NCBI RefSeq assembly: GCF_947242115.1
Contig: NC_074726.1
Span: 904,001-968,000, forward strand
Origin: Biomphalaria glabrata
Lineage: Eukaryota; Mollusca; Gastropoda; Planorbidae
DNA: 64,000 nucleotides
Reading direction: 5' to 3'
Numbering within the stretch: the stretch's first letter is position 1; each line of letters begins with the position of its first letter. The translations under genes were made by a program, and so were the position numbers. Shown here in pieces: positions 43,060 through 54,500 of the stretch. The notes below the pieces were generated by a model. The model was given only the letters and a program-made list of their open reading frames with translations. It made no database searches and was not told the DNA's origin.

Positions 43060-46000
43060 CTAGGATTTGACTTTGCTTTGCCCTATCATAACTTTCGTAA
43101 CAAAATTCACTATGGCTGAAGCTGGCTGCTCAGGATCCAACTCTGCAAATATGTGACAAGTATTTTCATTTGAGGAGCCTTGTTTCCTGGCTACAAAGCC
43201 AAATATTCTGAAAAACAAAAAAATGTGTATAAAAAAAAAAACTCTTCCAAAAATTATATTCTGACTAAAACTATAAGAAGCCCTAAAATAATGTTTTTTT
43301 TAAATTTTGTAATTACAAATCTCAATTCTGTTCTAAGTATGTCAGCTTGGCATTCAAATTTAAGAACTTGGATTTGTTCAGTTTATATTCAGTTAATTTA
43401 ACAAGTGCATCGATTTCCATTTGGCCAGTGTTTCATTATATCATATTGTAATTGTTGTGTCTAGGTGCCTTAATTGTCACACACCCCCCATCCAATAAAA
43501 TCTAAGTAACAGAGAAATTCAGACGTCTGACAGTTAACTGCGAAAGAATGAGAAAGAATCCAATTAGTGTTGACGCAAAAATATATTTTGATGCTGCTAT
43601 CAAAACAGTTGATAGAAATGTGAGTAGAAAGAGTTACCATATTTCATTTCCAGTTGGAATACATTGTCATAGTGTCGTAATACTAATAAAGTCAAATGCG
43701 GTAGGAATTTACTTTATGTTTTTGTAAACTTTTATTTGCTAAGAACTTTTTTCCATCTTAGACTGAATAAAAAGATAAATTTTCTTTTACTTTTCGAAAC
43801 TGGATGTTTTAGCTATTTTTGTTTCCACTTTACAAAGAAATAAAAGTATTGTTATGACCCTATTGGCGGCGCAAAAGGGTTAACTATAGGCTCAGCTGAC
43901 ACACACGTGAATCACTCAGGTCAGCGGGGCCATGGACAAGGGACAGTACTACGATTACAGGCAAATATGACCAATGTTATGGTCATGTGATCGCAAGCCT
44001 GCAGTACGAGTGACACAGTGTGTAAGAAAGCGGCAGTTCAAGACCGGAGACGGTTGAGACCAGGACTGTTAGTCGGCCATGAAGTCGGTCCTGGTCGAGT
44101 CCTCAAGTGATAAGTACGAGTCCAGGAAGACATAGAGACAGTAGAGTTGTGTACGGTGATGTACAATGTAATATTTTAATTGTTGATGTGTTGCCAATTG
44201 TGTCATATTGGCTGTCTTCTACTTATTCACTCATTATTAAAGTACCAGATTATTGTGGAGCTCTTGTTGTCAGGTTCTTGATGTGTTGTGTTAAGAAGTG
44301 TTTACAGAAGGCAGGAGTAGGAGAGATCGTAACAGTATTAACACTTCAGTGTAGAAGGCCTAACATAGAATGGCATGTTTTTGAGGCTTTGTTCTTGTTA
44401 TTCCCTTAAACCTTTAATTTTATTAACTCTATTATTTTCAGTCTAAAAACATATTTTAGGGATTCTTTTTTTGCAAATGTATTTCATATAGGAACAAGAG
44501 ATGAGCTTTATAAAACTGTAGGAGCAATCGTTTGGGTGATTTTACCATCACAAAAGAGATACAAGACACCGATAGCAAAGACAAACAAACACAAGCATTC
44601 AGTTCCCCCGGCAATCAAATCATGAAAAAGAAACTATCTAATATAAATATTTCGCATTTAAATAATGAGTGAGTCTGGTATGAATTTATATTTTGGTTTT
44701 CTATAATTGTAATGTTTTGTTTAGTGTAATGCACAAACTGTAAGACAAATTTCCTTATCGATAATAAAGATTATTATTGTTAAGCAATATTAACTAGCCA
44801 CATACCTAGCATCCCCTTGTGTTCCAGGACCATCCAGTTCTCTCTTCCATCTGTTGAGAGAGTAGACATTAAAAAATGTATTAAATATTCACTTACCATC
44901 AAATTTGATATAGGGTTAAAAAAATTATAGGTCGTAACATTTTTACATACAAAAATCTAATTTAAAGCATTTCTTTTACTTGAAATGCATTTGTCAGCTA
45001 AAGAGTAAAATAGATTATGTGACTGTATATTTAGCTATTAGAATACTAGAAGAATTTTACTGAAAAATTAATTTGTTAAAAATGAATATTCATTCCGTAT
45101 ATTGTATATCAAATGTATATCTTCTTTGGTGTTTATGATAACAGGCAAGTCTCAATTTTTTTTTGTGATTCTTGAAAAGAGTAAGTCATTGGAAATGTGC
45201 AAAGCGTCATCATAATAATGCTAGTAAACTTTTTCATTCAGTTTGAGAAGTTTATCACTTAAAATTTACCTTCTTTCTTGTGGGTCCATGCCACAGTAAG
45301 TGACAGCACTCACTGGGTAATGACGTCTGAAAAACAATCTGAGGAGAGAAAATAAGATTGTAGTCACATAGGGAAGACTTTTTCATCCTTATTCTGACCG
45401 TTAAAGTTGAATGGTCAAGTCTATCAGAGTTATCTGACTTACTTCCTGTTGTTGTCAGTCAAACAAATGCCCTGATTGGACACTTTGAAGTGCACCACAG
45501 TTGTCCTTCCTGGGACATTATTTTCAAATGTCATCTTGACTGCTTTGGCCACAGCTTGAGGTCCTGTCAGGGACTCCATGTCCACAGAATTAATGAAAAT
45601 GACATTGCAAGCTACAAGAAAAAAACAAAAAAATTCATTTGAAATTTAGATGACAATATTTCCTAATTAAGATTATAAGTAGAATAAAAAAGATACTATT
45701 ACCCACAGCTAAAACTAAAGCTTCAGGTTTTCTATCAACACAATTTTTTACTATCGACATTGATGAAAAGGAGATGCTGTGGCTGAGGGTAAAGCGCTTG
45801 TTTGAATCTTGGTAAAGACTGGGATTTTTAGTTTGGGGATCTTCAGACGCCTCTGAGTCCACCCAGCTCTAATGAGTACTTGACATTCATTAGGGAAAAG
45901 TAAAGGCAGTTGGCTGTTGTGCTAGCCACATGACACCCTTATTAACCACAAGTCACAAAAACAGATGACCTTTACATCATCTGCCTTATAAATCACAAAG

Positions 46001-49000
46001 TCTAAAAGAGGAACTTTACTTTTTTTTTAAAAATAGTTAGAATGTGACAATGGAATCTTTTCATTTTGAAAGAACATGTTTAAAAACATTTCAAATTACA
46101 ACTTTCTTATGTGGGAGAAAGAAATATAATAATATTCGTGTAATCAAACAACTATTGAAAAAATGCATATTAAAGTTGTAAGCAAAATGTTTTATTCTAC
46201 CTGCTCCTTGAGCCAGCAATGTGGCTGCAGAGTTCAGTTCAGTTGCATTGATTGGCGATTCAGGTGTTAGAAGTCCATCAATTGAATCTAGTGTCAGAGA
46301 AAAAACAAGAAATGTAGTGGACCTTCAGTTTAATATTACATAGATCATACTTTCAAACTGAATGATTACATTATGTAAACATAAATCTACTTTTAGTCTG
46401 GGAAGTTAAGAAGTTGATCACTGTTAAGTTATGTGTTACATAATGAGTTCGATAACTTCTTAGGACTAACCTGCTTCTGGTAGAACCAACTTGCAAGGTA
46501 AAGCCAAGGGTGTTATTGAATGTTGGTAAACTAGTGCAGCCAGACTGCCTGGAGAAATTAAAAAACACAGACATTCTATTTGATTCAACACAGACATTCT
46601 ATTTGATTCAACACAGACATTCTATTTGATTCAACACAGACATTCTATTTGATTCAACACAGACATTCTATTTGATTCAACACAGAAATTCTATTTGATT
46701 CAACACAGACATTCTATTTGATTCAACACAGACATTCTATTTGATTCAACACAGACATTCTATTTGATTCAACATAGATATTCTATTATAAGTTTGCTAG
46801 ATATCATTTTTGGTTTACATGATTCTCTTCAACAATGATTTCTCAAAAAAGATTTTAAAGGACCAAAGCATTCCCATAGACTTTCCATTTTTAATCTTGA
46901 GCTACTCACAAACACAAACAAAGTCCTACTAGATCTAAATGATTCAATGTTTGTAAGATTACAATTTTGTCAGACATTTAAAGAATAATCTTACAAATGT
47001 TCTGCAACAATGACAATGTACATTCCGAAAGCTTTGCTAGATACTTCCACATCAAGAAAGTAATTTCTGGAGTCATTTCAACAAATACAAAGCCATTTTA
47101 TTTCTAAATAACACTTATACAGAACTCACCAAAGACTGGCTCGTTACTACATCCTCTCAACCGAACACCCTTTGGTGTTGGTTCAATTAGAAAATGTCGA
47201 ACTAGATCAGCTTGTGGATCACCTGAAATGAAACAAGACATCAAGTGAAATATTGATAAATCCAATTTAAGTTGCTGATTATAACATATTGATTAGCCAA
47301 ATTAAAAAACAAGCCACAGTGCATTTAGTGCTCCCAGCTTAATATATATATATTGCAGCCCATTAAGTCAGTATGTACCTGAAGGCTTGGCTTGCACATT
47401 CGGTGGGATAGTGGCTACTTTCAAGGCCAAACCAAAGGCTCCAGGGAAGGAGTTACTATCTCGGATGACAAATGTGCCAGGTAGTTTATCTTTCAAAAGT
47501 TGAATGGCTAGAAAAAGGAAAAAAACAATCATTACAAATAATCTCAGTAATGTCTATGAGAAGCTTCCGCTCACAAACCCTACCACAAATTTCTTTTAAT
47601 TATCAGGTTTAGAGGTTAGGCAAATTCAATTACATTAAGTAAAAAGATACATTTCCTTGGTGGTAAGGCAAAATAAAATAAGCTTTCTAACTACATATTA
47701 TCATCTTTGTTTTTATATGTATTTATAGTGATACCACGTCTGTTCCAGACATTACAAAGCTAGGGATCTATTGAGCCGTCATCCTCCCTACATTGCTCTA
47801 TGCCTCAGAAACGTGGACAGTGTACAGAAAACATATAAAGAAACTGAATCACCTACACATGACATGTCTAAGAAAAATACTGAATGTCAAATGGAAAGAC
47901 AAAATACCAGATACTGAAATCCTTAGAAGAGTGGGTCTGAAAAGCATCCATGCAATCCTGATGCAGTCCCAGCTGCGATGGGCAGGACAGAATGGAAGAC
48001 CACCGCATCCCTAACCAACTCTTGTATGGCCAAATAAGTGAAGGAAAGCACTCCCAATGTGGTAAAAGAAAGCGCTTCAGGGACACCCTCAAAGGTTCTC
48101 TGAAGGTGTTCAGCATAGACCCAGCCACCTGGGAGACAGAGGCACATGACAGAGCATCATGGTATCGCGCTGTGAAAACTGGCACACAGGTTGCTGAGGA
48201 AAAAAGAACAACGCTGGCAGAAGAAAAGAACCAGAGAAGAAAAGCAAGGCCCACGACACTGGCTCCAGGTGGAATAACCTGCCCAGTGTGCAGCTGAACA
48301 TTCCGGGCTCACATAGGTCTCACCAGAAACATGAGGAGGCATAAAAACCCCAGAGCAAAGCCCTCAGCCCCCTGGATGACAAAGGGGTCATCATCGAACC
48401 ATGATGGACGAACTATATATATCTTCTTTGTAAATTTGACTAGATCATATAGTAATGTCTGTAGATATGACTAAATAATGCACAGTCTGATACTCTAAGC
48501 ATAGCAGGAAACAGGAAATGCACTAGTCAGCTTATCAGTTTGGGTGTCAGTGTGGTACTACAGAATTCAGGCAAAGGGAAGGGGATGGATAGCGAACCAA
48601 GTGCTAGAGACAATATTTTTAGTGATCAGCTATTTTCATATTTGATTAGAGTTTGACCTTGTTGAGTATAGATTCAAGTGAAAATGTTGACATTATTCAT
48701 TTAGGGTATTGTAAGACACATTTCCTAAGGGATAATTTAGATTATTATTATTAAAAAACTAAAGCTGAAATGTATAAGACTCTGTAGTACTTGAGTCATG
48801 GTGAAATTGGAAACTTTTCAATCAAATTGCTTTTACCTAATAATGGTTGACAGATTTTGAAATAAAGCATTGAAACTGATTTCTAGTTATGAGACAAAAG
48901 GCCCCTCAAAGAAAATAGTTATGAGACAAAAGGCCCCTCAAAGAATAATGTGAATAAATAGTAATGCAGAATATTCACACGAAACAACACCATTTTGGTT

Positions 49001-51564
49001 TTTATAGTTACAATGTTTTGTTTGGTGTAATGCACAAATTGAAAAAGACAAATTTCCTTAGGGACAAAAAAGATTATTATTATTATATTGTTCATTATTG
49101 ACAATAGTTCTAAAGCAGAAAAAAAAATCTTTAAGATAGTATCAAACTAGACAAGTCGTCCCTCCACTTACCATCTTCTCTGCTGATGTTTGGTTTGTAC
49201 CAGTACTTGGAGGTGTCTTTTACAAATTTGGGAGTTGTGTGAACCATATCAGAGTCTGCAACAAAACAAATCAATATAACACCATTTGTTACTGCTAAAG
49301 TCTATAACAAAACCCAAAATTAATATTTTTTTTATCTTAGCAAAAAAAAAAAAATTTTCATTTGACAAAACTTTTATATTTAATTGACTTTTTTTTTTCA
49401 TGAGTTAGGCCTACATTTAGAATTTGCTTCACTCCACAAACAGTCCCATACCCAGGCCCCAGTGATAAATGTAAACCTTCTTAGATTGTCTGCAATGATT
49501 CAGTTTCAATTTTCCATTCCCAGAAATTGTAATGTCAAGCTGAACTAATACCATATGCTAGCAATAAGAGACAAAGTGGTGCAAGGATTGCACTTTCACT
49601 TGAATGCTAGGCTGAAGTGATGGACATTAACTTCAACCTTTAGTTCGTTCGAACCTAATGCATGATTCAAAGAGTTTCTTGAAAACATTCAATACAAAGT
49701 GTATTTGCTGTAGAAACTAAGTACTCAATGACCTGATTCACTATAAAAAGTCATGTCTGTCTTTCTAGCTTCTTCTAAAAGTTTTGTATAGTTACCTATC
49801 AACCATATGTGAGGTGCAGTGGCCGAAGCCCTTAGTTTCCGAACCGGGGGTCCCTGGTTTGAATCCTGGTGAAGACTGGGATTTTTTTTTAATTTTCGGA
49901 TTTTTAGGCGCCTCTGAGTCCACCCAGCTCTAATGGGTACCTGACATTTGTTGGTGAAAAGTAAAGGCAGTTGGTCATTGTGCTGGCCACATGACACCCT
50001 CGTTAATAGTAGGCCATAGAAACAGATGACTTTTACATCATCTGCCCTACAGACCACAAAGTCTGAAAGGGGAACTTCACTTTTTTTTTATCAACCCTAT
50101 ATTTCTCGAAACTACTCAAGAGCATCTTTAGACTGTTACATTGAGTTTTCCTGTCTATTAAGCTGCAAGAGTGTTATCACTTTAAGATACAGCAATCAGA
50201 ATGTTAGAAACCACACATTCTGTTCTCTGTCACATTTTGAGAGTAAATAATGACTTGAGATGCTTGCATTTGTAGAGTGTTCAAACTTTTAAGTAAACAA
50301 AACAATTTGAATGTAAGAGACATGATCCACAAGTTTGGTCAGTTGTATAGTTCAGTAAAAGTTTGCCTGTCACCTACCTGCCAGGGAAGACAAACTGCCT
50401 CGCCTTGAAAGTCCAAAGTAAACACTGGGTGAGCTCTGGCCTGTCATTGAATGAGGTCCAGGACTGATCACAGAGCCAGACAGAGAATGGGCAGAAGACA
50501 ATTGTTGCCTCAGCGTGTTAAAATTACCAGGAGATGGTGGGCTGGAGAAAGAGTAATCGCCAAGATAAGTGGACAAATTATAATTATAGATTCAATCAAT
50601 GTATTTGGTAGATTATTTAGACTTTTGACTTAACTACTTTGCATTGAAAGCAATAAAAGGGCATGTGATGTTGATAACCTAGGCTATTTGCAAGCAGTTA
50701 ACAAATTTAGAATTTAGTTTTGACTGATAGCCTTGTGTTCTTCTTCTTTGTTACTTCAAAATATTTTCATTCACTTAGTCTTTTAAGACTTCATTCTCAA
50801 ATCATTAAATCCTACAGAATATCTTAGAACTTTAACTCATTAGCAGACAATACTATCACATAAAATGCCTTTTTTTTTTTTACCAATTGTGCATTATACT
50901 GATTACAACAATGCAAAAATAAGAATTTGAGATCAACTAGAGTTTTTAAAAATTAGTTTAAATTATTTGAAGCTGTGTATCCATTTATTAAATTGGTGTC
51001 TAGGTTTTTCTATTTGTAAAGAGAATTGTAAACAAAAGTTATATGTGTGGAACTCATTCCAATCCTCAAATCTGGAAGTGGATAACAAATCTAGTGATGT
51101 ATATTCTTACCTGCCAGTCGATGGGTTGATCAACATCTTGGGGCTGGTGTCTATGTGCAGGGTATTCTGCCCTTGGTTGTCCAAATGTTGTGTCTGGTAG
51201 GACTGCAGGGAAGAAAGGAATGATATCTCTACTGAATTCAGAACATTTTCCCATTCTAAAACATGTGATCAGTTGTTTTTTTAAATACATGAGCTACATT
51301 ATGTGTTAATTATTATAGTCAGTACTGATTTATGTCTGTTCACTAGATTGTGTGGCCAATACAGAGGCCACAAATAAACCTAATAATTACATGTACATGA
51401 TACAAGGCAAGCAAACAGAACCTTCATCAGAGTTGTAATAATAAGATTGTAGTTAAAGAGTGAGTCTGGTGTGAATGTACACTTTGGTTTCTTATAGTTA
51501 TAATGTTTTTTTTGTTTGGTGTAATGCACAAATTGTAAGACAAATTTCCTTACGGACAATAAAG

Positions 51565-51597
<33 letters not shown>

Positions 51598-54500
51598 ACT
51601 CTACAACCATGTCAACCTCAGTCTTTTTATGAAAGAATTATTGAAATTATTAGAGTCATCACATTATATGTTGCATCTCTTGTCGCTAACAAGTACACAA
51701 GTTGCTTTGTGGCATAACCATTAAAGAATCCATTAGCTTATTTCTAAAAACAGTACAAAACAATTCATGGTCATTAAACAAATGTCTTCATCGTACGTTC
51801 TCTTTCTTTCCTCATTATTATCTTATCTTATATAATACAGACGTTACTTCAAAAAAGAAGATGATTACATCCTACGCGTCATGCATTTAGTCATGCATAT
51901 TAACCAATGACTTAAATTCTGCCAAGTCACTGGTTTTCCTGGCTAGCTCAGGCAACCCATTCCATGCTCTAATAGCACTAGGGAAGAAGGAGTATTTGTA
52001 CAAATTTGTCCTAGCATATGGGACGAGGAATGTGCCTTTATCTTTGTGTCTTTCAGAGTATTTTATTAAATTTTGTTTTTGTATTTGAAGATTATGGTTC
52101 AGTGTTTTATGTATGATTGCTACTTTACTTTTGAGCCTTCTGTCCTGAAGGCTTTCTAAATTTAGTGATTTTACTAAAGGTGTTACTCTAGTCAAATGTG
52201 AATATTCGTTTGTTATGAAATTAAATGTATCTAAATAAATAAATAAATATATAGTGCTAAAGAAAAGTAAAAATTTCTAGCAGTCAGTTGCAACAAGCAT
52301 GCTATTTAGTTTGCTAAATTTTATTTTAATTCCAAAATATTTTGTTAATAAATTTGAAAATTCATTGTGCCTATTCAATCTATGAAGTTATTCAAGCTTT
52401 CAGTTTGAATTGTATTCTGTGATCTCTTATTTCAAACCAGTGTAATGTGCTTTCCTTAATGTGAAACAGCCCCAGGGAAAGATGGTGGGCATTTCTTTGT
52501 GCGTATAACGTATTCTGTGTTATGTCGCTAGTTTCCACTGGAAAAATATTTTTAACGTATTTTATTGTTTCTAGTTCAGTTTAATTTATCTCAATCTATA
52601 CAAGATAGTTTACATGTCAAAAACGATGTACCCACCTGTTGGTACTGCTGGTACTGTATGGTCTGATGTTGCTGCTGTAGTGGTGCAGCTTGCAGAGTGC
52701 CACTCGGGTTGATGATCTGTCCACCTACTAGAACAACAGAGCCAAAGAAAATAATGCTATTAAGCTGATGTCCAGTACATCACTGCAATGCAATACCGAA
52801 GATATTATAACTACCCAGACAAGACGTTTCTGGATGTTGCCATTAAAATATGGATCCATGATGGAATTCAGTTATTAGACCAAAACTGACTTGTCTTCCA
52901 AAATGTGGCAGAGAAATTATTTCACTATAGTCATATTGGCATACAACAGGGGTTCTCAACCTGTGGGTCGCGACCCCCTTGGGAGGTCAATTGACGATTT
53001 GCCAGGGGTCGCCTAAGACCATCGAAAATAAGGATTGTTTTTGTCTATTCTTCTTTTGCTGTATGGGGAGGGGGGGTGTCACGACAGAGTGGGGGATTCT
53101 AAAATGGGGTTGCTGAGCTTAAAAGGTTGAGAACCACTGGCATACAAGTTTTTGTTGACATAAAAGCAATTTTTAAAAATCTAAATAATAGTTAATATTC
53201 TTTTGAAAAAAGGCTGGTTAAAAAAATAAAAAGATGCCACAATAAAGAAAAGAATTGATGTTTTTAAAATAAAGTAAAGAGAAGGATGCTTAGCACCAGA
53301 ACAAATCAATACACAGGCAAATTAATCAATGGAAAGACAGTAAGTTATAGGAGTCAACATAAATAAAATACACTCAAGCCATTCAATAAGAAATATTGAG
53401 AATAAGCAACCACAAACCCAAATGCAACTAATCAATACAATATTCAGTGCACATAACAAAATGAAACTCTACAAAATAAAAGTATAACATGATGTGGTGA
53501 AACATGAGAAAACTTGTTCAATATAGGATAAATGTCAATACATTATTTTTTTTTAATTGAAAAGAACTTTTAAAAATGTGTGGAATGCCTTCATGGTGTA
53601 GTGAACTGTTGAACTGATGACATTTACAAATGGTGTTAAAAAATTATCAATTTTTTTATAGGTTGCAATTCAGCCCAAAAATGATAATGAGCTGGAAAAT
53701 AATCCCATGACCACAAACTAAAGCTTAAAAAAGTGTAAAATGTTTTGGTCTAAAATTTGGACAAAATGTTTAACTACCATGTCCTACCTGGCAAGACAAC
53801 ACCTTCATGTATTGTTGCATTAGGTGATCGAATCCCTAATCTGGATGGAGGGACCAGGGAGTTACTCCCTGTTCCATACTGAAATACCTGAGTCTGAGTC
53901 TGCTGGTAACTTGGAGTTGGTACTAAAGTGAAATGAAAGCAGGCAATACTAAACACAGAACATCGTAGACTAGCGCAAGATGCACAACTCACAAGCATAA
54001 AGAGTAAGCCAGAATCAAGTGAGAACATTTTGAAACTCAATCAATGGTTAGAAATATTTTCAAATTGAATTTTGTTGAAATCAGCAGTAAATAAACATGG
54101 CAAAGATGGTAATTAGTAAAAATCCATCAGCGAGTTAATTTCCATCATTCTATGAGGTTATCACTTATTCTGGCCAACTCTAAGACATGGAAAGTCAATT
54201 TACAAGAGTTTATATCTAAAGAGTTGAAACAAATAATTCTTAAGATCTTAACAGAAAACAATACATTTTAAAGTTAAAAATATTATAAAGTTAAATTTTT
54301 TTTTTCTTCCTTTAGTCAATTATTAAAAATAAATAAAATGTAAACTTAAAAGTGTAAATAATTAATTAATACATTGCAATAATCACTTTTGTGAACTTTT
54401 GTGTTTTTCTTTTAAGCTTATTTTTGAAAATAAAATTTTTTTTTTTTTATCTTAAAATAATTTTCATATTTTTTTCTTCCCTTTAAATGAAAAAAAAAAA

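Noticed and set aside
43180-43401. Plus-strand open frame over the last tensin exon
   Set aside because: Shadow of the tensin PTB exon on the opposite strand.
47868-48254. 128-residue minus-strand open frame
   Set aside because: Antisense shadow of the LINE fragment at 47725-48410.
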